Positions 1 to 6,171 of a DNA stretch of 6,547 bases are shown here, piece after piece (positions within the stretch are counted from its first letter, which is position 1; each line of letters opens with the position of its first letter). The stretch comes from Phycisphaeraceae bacterium (GTDB lineage Bacteria; Planctomycetota; Phycisphaerae; Phycisphaerales; Phycisphaeraceae). The notes beneath the pieces are model-generated. The model was not told the origin of the DNA. It did not search any database and worked only from the letters and a program-made list of their open reading frames with translations. The position numbers and the translations under genes were made by a program. The stretch is taken from positions 1 through 6,547 of the forward strand of contig JADZET010000376.1 in NCBI GenBank assembly GCA_020850375.1. Reading direction: 5' to 3'.

Positions 1-754
1 CGCCGAGCTGACGGGCGATCTGCTCGGCGCTGAGGTTCTGGTCCGCCAGCTGGTAGACCGAGCGTGAGAGGGAGGGCTTGTCCGAGCCGGCCGTCGCGGC
101 GGCCATGGCCGGGGCGGGTGTCCGGGCTGGGGCGGCCGGCGGCGGGGTGGGCTGCGACGTGAACTGCTCGACAATTTTCTGGGCCTGAGTGGACGTCGGG
201 GTCGGTGTTACCGTCGTGGTGGGTCGGGTCTTGACGCGGATCGGGCCGACCGGGGCGTTGGGACGCTGGATCCCGCCCGGTGCGGCAACAGGCTCGGGTT
301 CTGGCGTCGCCCCCGGGGCGGATGTTTGGGCCGGCCCGTCGGTGGCCGGCGGGGCAGCAGCCTGCGTCATGGGAGCCGACGACGGTTCGGGCGCGGCAGC
401 GCGCGGTGTCGGCGGGTTGCCGGCGGCGCTCTCCAGAGCGGCGACCTTCTGGTCGGCCTCCTCAAGCAATTGCTCGATCCGCACAGCCTTGGCGTCGAGC
501 TGAGCGGCCATCCGCTTGGCCAACTGCTCGATCTCGACCATCAGCTCCTCGAGGTCGCCGCGCAAGCCCTTTTCTTGCCGCCAACGCTCGACCTGCTCCT
601 GCGGCGTGATCCGCGGCGCCATCGATCGCTGGCGTCGCGAGCGATACATCATCACCAGCCCGGCCACCAGCAGCACAATCCCCAGCAGCGGGATCAGCTC
701 CATCAGCCACGATCCGCTGGCGGCCAGGCAGAGTTGTATGGCGGCAAAGTGCAT
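1..754 (-). CDS. Membrane-anchored coiled-coil protein with C-terminal helix-turn-helix-like segment (partial)
   Basis: This minus-strand frame is open from an ATG at 754 to the left edge, giving 251 codons with the C-terminus missing. Residues about 17-37 form one hydrophobic membrane segment (MELIPLLGIVLLVAGLVMMY), followed by a basic stop-transfer cluster (RSRRQR). Residues about 50-115 are charged and heptad-like, rich in E, Q, L and K, and probably form a coiled coil. Residues about 115-220 are Pro/Ala/Thr-rich and look like a disordered linker. Residues about 233-251 read VYQLADQNLSAEQIARQLG, which resembles the start of a helix-turn-helix of the kind that continues into a recognition helix. 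The N-terminus would be anchored with the rest in the cytoplasm. Neither possible start has a strong ribosome site: ATG 754 and ATG 703 (residue 18), and the latter would begin right at the membrane segment. I do not recognise a named gene. The divergent neighbour is tilS. The coding call is firm and the function is unknown. Confidence 0.82.
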   Translation of the reverse strand, partial: MHFAAIQLCLAASGSWLMELIPLLGIVLLVAGLVMMYRSRRQRSMAPRITPQEQVERWRQEKGLRGDLEELMVEIEQLAKRMAAQLDAKAVRIEQLLEEADQKVAALESAAGNPPTPRAAAPEPSSAPMTQAAAPPATDGPAQTSAPGATPEPEPVAAPGGIQRPNAPVGPIRVKTRPTTTVTPTPTSTQAQKIVEQFTSQPTPPPAAPARTPAPAMAAATAGSDKPSLSRSVYQLADQNLSAEQIARQLG

Positions 755-819
755 GCGCAGTCCAAGACCTCGACCCCGGCCCCAAGTGTATCTAAGAGTC
801 GGCAAGATCGACGGTTGGA

Positions 820-835
820 GGTGAATTCTTTCACC
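820..835. promoter_or_regulatory. Short inverted repeat in the divergent spacer, possible operator
   Basis: GGTGAA (820-825) and TTCACC (830-835) are perfect 6 bp inverted arms around TTCT. The site lies about mid-way between the two divergent start codons at 754 and 902, where a shared regulator could bind. Arms this short can arise by chance, and no regulator is identified. Confidence 0.2.
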
Positions 836-886
836 CGCCCACCTTCGCCCCCGCACCCCGTCGGGCCCCGCGGCGACGCGGTGCGG

Positions 887-892
887 TATGTT
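887..892 (+). promoter_or_regulatory. Candidate -10 element for tilS
   Basis: TATGTT matches four of six bases of the sigma70 -10 consensus and ends nine bases before the tilS ATG. No convincing -35 lies about 17 bases upstream, where the sequence is very GC-rich. If real, transcription would start within a base or two of the ATG and give an almost leaderless mRNA. That would fit the lack of a clear Shine-Dalgarno sequence before tilS. This is weak evidence from one hexamer. Confidence 0.2.
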
Positions 893-901
893 GACGGGCA
901 C

Positions 902-1966
902 ATGGGCCGGACACGTCACAAGATCGACGCCGATCTGGGGAGTTTTCACCCGCTGGTGCGCGCGGCAGCCGGGGCGCTGCGCCGGCACGTACAGCTCGAC
1001 CGCGAGAGCGGATCGTGGGGCCGATTGCTCGTGGCCGTCAGCGGCGGAGCTGACTCGGTGGCCCTGCTGCGTGCGCTGCTCAGCCTGGCCGGCCGGCGTG
1101 GCTGGGAGATGGATCTGGCCGTGGGCCACGTCCAGCACCACCTCCGCCACCAGGCCGAGGACGACGCCCGCTTCGTCGCCGAGTTGGCGGACAAGCATGG
1201 CCTGGCCTACCTGCGGGCCGACCTGGACATGACCGACGCCGGCGGCGCGAACCTCGAGGCCGTCGGCCGGCACAAACGCTATGAGGCCCTGGGTGTCATG
1301 GCCCAGAGTCTCGGCGCGACCCACGTCCTGACCGCCCATCAGGCTGACGACCAGCTCGAGACGCTCTTGATGCGGCTTCTCAGGGGCGCGTCGGCCAGAG
1401 GCTGGTCGGGCATGGCCTGGCGGCGGCGATTGTCCCCCGGATCGGATGTGGCGCTCGTCCGCCCGATGCTCGCCGTCGGCCGCGACGACGTGCTCGATTA
1501 CCTCCGCGCGATCCAACAGCCCTGGCGCGAGGACCACACCAACGCTGACGTCACCCGTTGGCGGGCCCGCCTGCGGCGCGACGTCCTGCCCGTCCTGCGC
1601 GATCTCCGCCCCGACGCGGCCACGCGGGCCGTGGCCGCGGCCGAGCATTTTCGAGAGCTCTCCAAACTCCTCGACGAGCAGATCGCCCGCGCGGCCGATC
1701 ACGTCCTGCGCGAGGGCGACGTCCGATCCCTCGACCGCATGACCGCCCGCCTTCTTCCAGGGGTCGTGCTGACCGGATTGGTCCGGCGGGTGCTGCTTGA
1801 GGTGGCGAAGAACTCGGACAAACTCACCCGCCAGGCGATCGCGCCGGTTGTCCGGGCCATCCGCGACGGGCAGGGGGGCCAGCGACGCTTCGAGGTCGGC
1901 GGCGCGGCCGTGGTGGTGACGCGCGAGCTCGTCAGTTTTGCGCGGGCGTCGTCGAAGGGATCGTGA
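902..1966 (+). CDS. tilS: tRNA(Ile)-lysidine synthase TilS
   Basis: TilS uses ATP to attach lysine to cytidine 34 of the minor tRNA-Ile (CAU anticodon), converting it from methionine to isoleucine identity so that it reads AUA. It is a cytoplasmic N-type ATP pyrophosphatase. From ATG 902 the protein has 354 residues. The PP-loop SGGADS is at 47-52. Further family motifs are HVQHHLR (76-82), NLEAVGRHKRY (117-127), AHQADDQLETLLMRLLRG (145-162), VRPML (186-190) and WREDHTNAD followed by RARLRRDVLP (208-230). The length lies between short Aquifex-type TilS (about 310) and E. coli TilS (about 430). The tail shows only a short GG-x-VVVTREL-like strand region, so the full C-terminal domain appears reduced. 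The frame stays open upstream to 326, but that part is the antisense of the divergent gene. GTG 881 is an alternative start. The 3' end overlaps the convergent RdgC-like gene by 35 bp. Confidence 0.95.
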   Translation: MGRTRHKIDADLGSFHPLVRAAAGALRRHVQLDRESGSWGRLLVAVSGGADSVALLRALLSLAGRRGWEMDLAVGHVQHHLRHQAEDDARFVAELADKHGLAYLRADLDMTDAGGANLEAVGRHKRYEALGVMAQSLGATHVLTAHQADDQLETLLMRLLRGASARGWSGMAWRRRLSPGSDVALVRPMLAVGRDDVLDYLRAIQQPWREDHTNADVTRWRARLRRDVLPVLRDLRPDAATRAVAAAEHFRELSKLLDEQIARAADHVLREGDVRSLDRMTARLLPGVVLTGLVRRVLLEVAKNSDKLTRQAIAPVVRAIRDGQGGQRRFEVGGAAVVVTRELVSFARASSKGS

Positions 1967-3236
1967 CCGGCTCGGCGACCATCGCCCCCGTCGGCCGACG
2001 ACGCGTGGCGATCCACTGGCTGATCTGATCCCGCGTCGCGGCCCAGCGGTTCGAGACACGCAGTTTCACGAACGCCGCCATCACGCTGTCGAGCAGCACC
2101 GTTAACTGCCGTGTCATGTCTAATCGCTGCTCGATGAACTGGCGGGCGGTCTCGCTCTCCTCAATCTCCGGCAACATGCACGCCGACACGACCCCCTGAT
2201 CCGCCTGGAGCGTGAATTCCCACTGGTGCTGCCCGTCGGAGAGGATCACCCCCGCCCGTCGCGGCCACTTGCCCTGCCGCAGCGCCTCACCCGCCTCGGG
2301 CAGGCGCGTCACGCCCACCCCACGCTCGCCGCGCAGCGTCTGCTTGCCCGTCGCCGCCCAGGCGCAGTCCATGTCCAACGCCTTGTCCAGCACGATCGCC
2401 AGCTCCGCCTTGCCCGCGGGCGTCTCGAGCTTGAGCAGTCCCTCGGCCGACTCGGTGATCCACCACAGCCACAGCAGCATCTCGTTGCCCAGGAAATCCT
2501 TGGCGTCCGTGCTCTGCCGAAATGCCCAGGGCACGAAGGGGATCGACAGGTCATGCCTGCGTGGGGCATCGTCATCGAGATCATCCGCGTCACGCCGCGC
2601 CGCCGCGGGAGGTTTCGTGAACGGCGTCGGCAGCAGGTCCTCGTAGTCCCTTGTCTTGCCCATCCCTCGCAGCAGCTCCCCGGCCGCGTTTCCGGGGGTC
2701 AGCGGTTCGACCTCGAGCTTGAGGGCCTCACGGAAGTGATTGGCCACCTCCTCCAGCACCGCCCCCCCGGAAGCCCCCACCAGCAGTTGCCGATTGCGCA
2801 GGTCCCACAGCAGCGGGATGAGCTTCGAACGCCGATGCCGGCCCTGGGCGATCTCGTCGTGGAGCTGCCGATCGGCCAACTCGGTCGCCTCACGCTTCTG
2901 CGCTCGCGAGATGAAGCCCGACGGGTTCGTCGCCGCCAGCGCCTGCTCCTGCACCAGCCGATACGCCCGGCGGACGTCGGCCGGCGGCTTGTTGGTGTCG
3001 ATCCGCAGCGCCAGCAGCACCTGATCGCCGAACGCGTTCTTCTCGTAGGTGAAGCTCACGTCAAAGAGGTGCGCCCCGGCGCAGAATCCGCGCGTGACCT
3101 CCTCGGGCGCCCCGAGGTCCGAGTCGACAAACGCCCCCTCGCTCAACCGCTCGAGCAATGACTCGTCCACCGCCAGCGGCGCGTCGCCCACCACCCGACA
3201 CCGGCTGAAACTCACCCGTCCGCCGTCGAAGGCCAT
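1932..3236 (-). CDS. RdgC-like protein (recombination-associated/putative exonuclease family)
   Basis: A 434-residue protein starting at ATG 3236, with GGAG (3243-3246) six bases upstream as a good ribosome site. Several stretches match my memory of long RdgC-family proteins: an LRID segment at 77-80 with KPPADVRRAY (83-92), SRAQKREATELADRQLHDEI (110-129), LIPLLWDLRNRQLLVGASGG (139-158), VEPLTPGNAAGELL (176-189), FLGNEMLLWLWW (248-259), EALRQGKWPRRA (317-328) and a C-terminal VKLRVSNRW (390-398). E. coli RdgC (about 300 residues) is a ring-shaped dimer that binds duplex DNA and restrains RecA. This protein is longer, with an acidic and basic linker around 210-232 and an extra tail after 400. 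It lies downstream of dnaN in the same direction, with a 173 bp repeat-bearing gap. Its stop lies inside the tilS 3' end. The coding call is firm; the family call comes from motif memory without an alignment. Confidence 0.72.
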   Translation of the reverse strand: MAFDGGRVSFSRCRVVGDAPLAVDESLLERLSEGAFVDSDLGAPEEVTRGFCAGAHLFDVSFTYEKNAFGDQVLLALRIDTNKPPADVRRAYRLVQEQALAATNPSGFISRAQKREATELADRQLHDEIAQGRHRRSKLIPLLWDLRNRQLLVGASGGAVLEEVANHFREALKLEVEPLTPGNAAGELLRGMGKTRDYEDLLPTPFTKPPAAARRDADDLDDDAPRRHDLSIPFVPWAFRQSTDAKDFLGNEMLLWLWWITESAEGLLKLETPAGKAELAIVLDKALDMDCAWAATGKQTLRGERGVGVTRLPEAGEALRQGKWPRRAGVILSDGQHQWEFTLQADQGVVSACMLPEIEESETARQFIEQRLDMTRQLTVLLDSVMAAFVKLRVSNRWAATRDQISQWIATRRRPTGAMVAEPVTIPSTTPAQN

Positions 3237-3261
3237 GCGTCACTCCAGGAAAAGGCATTTG

Positions 3262-3404
3262 ACCACACAGATCACGGGGGGCACGGAGAAGACACGGAGA
3301 AGAAGGGAAAACAGCTCATGGCCGAGCATCAGCACGGCATCGAACTCAATCCTGATGGGATTGACTCTGCCTTCCCCTCCGCGTCCTTCGTGCCCTCCGT
3401 GGCG
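3262..3404. repeat. Imperfect inverted repeat of CACGGAG-type units between dnaN and the RdgC-like gene
   Basis: The left arm (about 3273-3307) reads CACGGGGGGCACGGAG and continues with a second CACGGAG unit and AAGAAGG. The reverse complement of the right arm (about 3371-3402) reads CACGGAGGGCACGAAG, then GACGCGGAGGGGAAGG. The arms match at most positions over roughly 32 bases, around a unique core of about 63 bases. The left side is preceded by ACCACACAGATCACGG, the familiar style of dispersed 'cacagagaacacggag' repeats seen in planctomycete and other environmental genomes. A transcript leaving dnaN could fold into a long hairpin here, giving attenuation or 3' end protection before the RdgC-like gene. 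No transposase or target duplication is visible. Confidence 0.6.
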
Positions 3405-3409
3405 AATTC

Positions 3410-4513
3410 CTATTGCAGATTCACCGGCATGATGACATAGAGGAAGTTAGGCCCCGTCCGCAGCACGCCCGGCTTGTTTGCCGCCCGCAGGTCAAGCTGG
3501 ACCTGCTCGGCCTTGACGACCTTGAGCGCGTCGAGGATGTACTGCGGGTTGAAGCCAATCTCAATCGCCTCGCCCTCGTAGCGGGGCAGGTCGACCTTGA
3601 TCTCCGCCTCGCCCATCTCCGGCGCCCGGCTCGAGAGCACCAGGCCGTCCGGGCCGAACGCGAGCTTGACGCCCTTGGATTCTTCATTGGTCAGCAGGGC
3701 CGCCCGGCGAAGGCCCGAGGCCAGGCCGTCGGCCGCGATCGTCGCCTTCTTGTCCCCGTCGCGCGGGATGACGTCCTTGTAGGGCGGGAAGTTGCCCTCG
3801 ACCAGGTTCGACGAGAGCACCGCCGAGTCGATGGCGAAGAGCACCTGGTTGTCCGCCACCTTCACGCGGACGGTCTGCTCCGGGTCGTCCATCAGCCGCA
3901 GCAGCAGGTTGAGCGCCTTGGTCGGCACGATGGCGGTGCGGCTGTCCTTCTGCCGGGCCGAGCAGTCTCCCTTGGCCAGGGCCAGACGGTGGCCGTCGGT
4001 GGCCACCACCGAGAGCTTGTTGCCCTCGCGCTCGACCAGCACGCCGTTGATCGCGTACCGGCTGTTCTCGCGGGCCGTGGCGTAGATCGTCTGCTGAACC
4101 AGCGTGCCCAGCTCGGCCGCGGAGATCTGGAAGTCCTCCTCGCCCGGGAACTCGGGCACGGGGGGGAATTCCTCCGCCGGGTAACCGAACACCTTGAAGT
4201 GCGAGTCCTGCCCGCGCACGTGCAGGGCGGAGCCCTCGAGCTCGAGCGTCAGCGTCGGGTCCAGCGACTCGCGGACGATCTGTCCGAGCTTGTCCGCCGG
4301 GACCACCGCCGTGCCGGCCGACTGCACCTCGACCTTCGTCGTCGAGAGGTGCACCGCCACCTCCATGTCCGTGGCCGAGAGCGTCAGCGAGCCGTTCGCG
4401 TCGGCCTCGAGCTTGACGCAGGCCAGCACGGGCTTGGGCGTGCGAGAGACGATCACGCCGCTGACCTGGCCCAGGGCGTCGACGAGGCTGCCGCGATCGC
4501 AGATGAGCTTCAT
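3410..4513 (-). CDS. dnaN: DNA polymerase III subunit beta (sliding clamp)
   Basis: The beta clamp is a homodimeric ring that encircles DNA and tethers DNA polymerase III and other repair and replication partners. The 367-residue length matches the usual 366-380. Three repeated clamp folds are visible, at about 1-120, 128-245 and 247-367. Signature elements include the N-terminus MKLICDRGSL, LSATDMEVAV (45-54), FKVFGYPAEEFPPVPEF (106-122), the SRYAINGVLVE strand (151-161), ATDGHRLALAKG (171-182) lining the partner-binding pocket, SSNLVEGNFPPY, and the C-terminal YVIMPVNL tail, comparable to E. coli YVVMPMRL. The start at 4513 has AAGGAA (4520-4525) six bases upstream. It is divergent from the basic 107-residue protein, and the next gene in its direction is the RdgC-like gene. 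dnaA, recF and gyrB are not adjacent, and I see no DnaA-box cluster, so this is not an obvious origin region. Confidence 0.98.
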   Translation of the reverse strand: MKLICDRGSLVDALGQVSGVIVSRTPKPVLACVKLEADANGSLTLSATDMEVAVHLSTTKVEVQSAGTAVVPADKLGQIVRESLDPTLTLELEGSALHVRGQDSHFKVFGYPAEEFPPVPEFPGEEDFQISAAELGTLVQQTIYATARENSRYAINGVLVEREGNKLSVVATDGHRLALAKGDCSARQKDSRTAIVPTKALNLLLRLMDDPEQTVRVKVADNQVLFAIDSAVLSSNLVEGNFPPYKDVIPRDGDKKATIAADGLASGLRRAALLTNEESKGVKLAFGPDGLVLSSRAPEMGEAEIKVDLPRYEGEAIEIGFNPQYILDALKVVKAEQVQLDLRAANKPGVLRTGPNFLYVIMPVNLQ

Positions 4514-4570
4514 GGGGGGTTCCTTCCCGGGGTCCTACCCAGTCAAGAGGCGCTGACAGGCCGGCGGCGA

Positions 4571-4600
4571 ATGGTGCAAAAGCAACGGCCGGCTCGTCAA
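4571..4600 (-). promoter_or_regulatory. Candidate dnaN promoter
   Basis: On the minus strand, TTGACG (4600-4595) is followed after 18 bases by CACCAT (4576-4571). The -35 matches five of six consensus bases; the -10 is poor at three of six. Transcription would start near 4564, leaving a leader of about 50 bases that carries the AAGGAA ribosome site. The -35 sits between GCCGG and CCGGC arms, so a small hairpin overlaps it. The region is GC-rich and the call is tentative. Confidence 0.33.
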
Positions 4601-4671
4601 CCGGCAGAAGGTACCCCCAGCCAGGCTACCCGGCAAGGGCGAAGCCTCTATATGTGGTAGATCGGTGGATG

Positions 4672-4699
4672 CCCGGGCAGGGGCGACCACCCTGCCGGG
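4672..4699. other. Hairpin just upstream of the promoter for the basic protein
   Basis: GGCAGGG (4676-4682) and CCCTGCC (4690-4696) form a perfect 7 bp stem with a 7-base loop. Bulging G4675 lets CCC (4672-4674) pair with GGG (4697-4699), extending it by three pairs. It ends three bases before the -35 hexamer at 4703. Neither strand has a T-run after it, so it is not an ordinary terminator. An operator or a chance GC-rich palindrome are both possible. Confidence 0.35.
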
Positions 4700-4702
4700 G
4701 GT

Positions 4703-4731
4703 TTGACGAAACGGCTCCCCTAAGGCACAAT
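4703..4731 (+). promoter_or_regulatory. Sigma70-type promoter for the basic 107-aa protein
   Basis: TTGACG (4703-4708, five of six consensus bases) and CACAAT (4726-4731, four of six) are separated by exactly 17 bases. The predicted start near 4738 leaves a 5' leader of about 70 bases before the ATG at 4809. The surrounding bases are noticeably less GC-rich than the neighbouring genes. This is the best promoter in the window and supports a monocistronic unit ending at the terminator at 5168. Confidence 0.6.
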
Positions 4732-4808
4732 AGTCGATCTTTCATCGCTTTAGACACCCTGCGCCCCCCCGGAAGAGGTGACGGCGCACCAGGCAACCAG
4801 GTGCTTCC

Positions 4809-5132
4809 ATGGCCGAGACGAAGAACATCGCTCTGGGATCGAAAATCAAGCTCACCGTCGTCAAGACCCCGACCAACGCGGCCGCGGCCAAGACGATCGT
4901 CCGGCTGCTGTGGAAGGACCCCGTGGCCAAGGAGCACGACCGGCGTCTGACCAAGTTGCGCGAGCGGGACTACAACCCCGACCGTCGCGGCGGCCGGCTC
5001 TACGGCGGACGCGTCGTCAAGCAGCACCCGGTCAAGGCTGTCCCCGGCTCGACCGGCACCATCACCGCCACGGCCGACGTGCTCGCGGCCCTGCCGAAGC
5101 TTGCTCGCTTCATCGAAGTGGCCAAGGCCTGA
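4809..5132 (+). CDS. Small basic protein of unknown function
   Basis: This gene encodes 107 residues with about 22 Lys/Arg against 9 Asp/Glu, so it is strongly basic. It has no signal peptide, membrane segment or cysteine. The N-terminal part (about 7-19, IALGSKIKLTVVK) looks like a beta-strand. It is followed by a helix (about 22-36, NAAAAKTIVRLLWK), an Arg-rich middle ending in DRRGGRLYGGRVVK (58-71), and a strand-like GSTGTITATADV segment leading to a final helix, LPKLARFIEVAKA. The composition suggests binding of RNA, DNA or the ribosome, but I recognise no family. The ATG at 4809 has AGGTG (4799-4803) five bases upstream. An upstream promoter and a downstream intrinsic terminator support this frame over the longer antisense frame covering 4626-5156. 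It probably belongs to a lineage-restricted conserved family, though this was not tested. Confidence 0.85.
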   Translation: MAETKNIALGSKIKLTVVKTPTNAAAAKTIVRLLWKDPVAKEHDRRLTKLRERDYNPDRRGGRLYGGRVVKQHPVKAVPGSTGTITATADVLAALPKLARFIEVAKA

Positions 5133-5167
5133 TCGACGGCCGCACCGTCCAATCAACGCACACCATC

Positions 5168-5196
5168 AGCCCCGCGCGACGGGGCTGTTTCTTTTC
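5168..5196 (+). terminator. Intrinsic terminator of the basic-protein gene
   Basis: AGCCCCG (5168-5174) pairs perfectly with CGGGGCT (5180-5186) around a CGCGA loop and is followed by GTTTCTTTT. It lies 35 bases after the stop codon of the plus-strand gene. On the minus strand the hairpin is not followed by a T-run, so it should act mainly on rightward transcription, protecting the convergent permease gene from read-through. Confidence 0.88.
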
Positions 5197-5218
5197 CTCA
5201 TGATGCTGGTCCGCTCTC

Positions 5219-6091
5219 TTACGTCCACCCCAGCCGGTAGAACGCCGTGGTGAACAGCAGGTCCGTGATGATCGTCGCCACGATCGAGTAGACGACGGTG
5301 TTGGTTGTCGCCTTGCCCACGCCCGCCGCCCCGCCGGTGACCTTCAGGCCGTTGTGGCACGCCACCAGACCGATGAGCATCCCGAAGATGCCCGCCTTGA
5401 AGAGGCCGGTGAAGAAGTCGGCCAGGTCCAGGGCGTCGAGCGTGTTATGGATGTAGATCTTCGACGGGATGTCCAGGATCGTCACGCCCACCGCCCAGCC
5501 GGTGAAAACCGCGACGAGCTCGCCGAGCACGCACAGCACCAGCATGCACAGGATCGTTGCCAGCACGCGGGGCATGACCAGGAACCGCACCGGGTTGAGC
5601 GCGTGAGCCTCCAGAGCCTCGACTTCCTCGCCCACAACCATCGTGCCGATCTCCGCCGCGATCGACGCCCCCGCGAAGCCCGTCAGGACGATGGCGCTGA
5701 TCAGCGGCCCCATCTCGCGGAACACGGCGATCCCGATGATCACCGGCACCTGCTGCACCTGCCCGAACGGCTCGAGCGGCGGCGCCATCTGCAATGCCAG
5801 GATAAAGCCAATGCACGCGCACACCAGGCTCACCACGCCGATCGACTGCACCCCGATGCGGACGATCTGGGCGTAGAAGCCCGCCCGCCCGAACCGGACC
5901 TGTCGGAGAAAGAGCGATCGCCAGACCCACCGCGACGCCTGGACCAGCAGGTCGCTGGCCCCGCCGACGTAGATCAGCCCGTCGTTGACCTTGCCGCCGA
6001 CGGATTCAACGCCCTGGCGCAAGCGTTCCGCCACCGGGCTGGCCGGCGGGGTCGACGCGGTTTCGCTGCTGTTCGCTTTGAGGGTGTCCAT
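5219..6091 (-). CDS. mlaE: MlaE-family ABC transporter permease
   Basis: MlaE-type permeases are the inner-membrane core of phospholipid or lipid transporters that work with an MlaF ATPase and an MlaD (MCE) protein to maintain the outer envelope. The protein has 290 residues. A polar, disordered-looking N-terminus of about 35 residues makes it longer than E. coli MlaE (260). The family signature FREMGPLISAIVLTGFAGAS is at 124-143, followed by AAEIGTMVVGEEVEALEAHA (145-164) and LNPVRFLVMPRVLA (165-178). Hydrophobic segments lie at about 82-102, 115-140, 172-207, 230-247 and 262-285. The C-terminal segment has LVACHNGLKVTGGAAGVGKA (242-261), also typical. The ATG at 6091 has a purine-rich AGGGAAGCAGG upstream. 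The STAS gene lies 80 bp upstream in the same direction, like MlaB with MlaE. No ATPase or MCE gene follows, because the next gene is convergent. Confidence 0.92.
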   Translation of the reverse strand: MDTLKANSSETASTPPASPVAERLRQGVESVGGKVNDGLIYVGGASDLLVQASRWVWRSLFLRQVRFGRAGFYAQIVRIGVQSIGVVSLVCACIGFILALQMAPPLEPFGQVQQVPVIIGIAVFREMGPLISAIVLTGFAGASIAAEIGTMVVGEEVEALEAHALNPVRFLVMPRVLATILCMLVLCVLGELVAVFTGWAVGVTILDIPSKIYIHNTLDALDLADFFTGLFKAGIFGMLIGLVACHNGLKVTGGAAGVGKATTNTVVYSIVATIITDLLFTTAFYRLGWT

Positions 6092-6171
6092 GGCCTGCTT
6101 CCCTGCGGGACCGAGAGGACGATTGAATGATGCCCCAGGCTTCTTCCTAACGCCTGATCATGGGCGATGCG

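Noticed and set aside
326..901. Upstream extension of the tilS frame to an ATG at 326, giving 546 residues
   Set aside because: The extra residues are the antisense of the divergent coiled-coil gene, are low-complexity Arg/His/Pro/Gln-rich, and have no TilS similarity. TilS motifs begin shortly after ATG 902.
2226..3161. 311-residue plus-strand open frame opposite the RdgC-like gene
   Set aside because: Composition is typical of GC-rich antisense shadows. The minus-strand frame has a ribosome site and family-like motifs.
3318..3440. 40-residue plus-strand open frame inside the repeat core, starting MAEHQHGIEL
   Set aside because: There is no good ribosome site next to the ATG, it runs through the repeat arm into the antisense of the dnaN 3' end, and it is short enough to be chance.
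3413..4660. 415-residue plus-strand open frame opposite dnaN
   Set aside because: It is Arg/Leu/His/Val-rich shadow coding caused by high third-position GC in dnaN, which is unmistakable on the other strand.
4514..4808. Replication origin or RNA gene in the dnaN upstream spacer
   Set aside because: I see no DnaA-box cluster, AT-rich unwinding region or tRNA-like fold. The spacer is explained by divergent promoters and a GC-rich hairpin.
4626..5156. 176-residue minus-strand open frame opposite the small basic gene
   Set aside because: It is longer than the gene it opposes, but the plus-strand gene has the promoter, the ribosome site and the terminator. The antisense product is Gly/Arg/Leu-rich without domain features.
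5354..6130. 258-residue plus-strand open frame opposite mlaE
   Set aside because: It is very rich in His, Asp, Arg and Gln without recognisable domains, and lies antisense to a clear MlaE permease.
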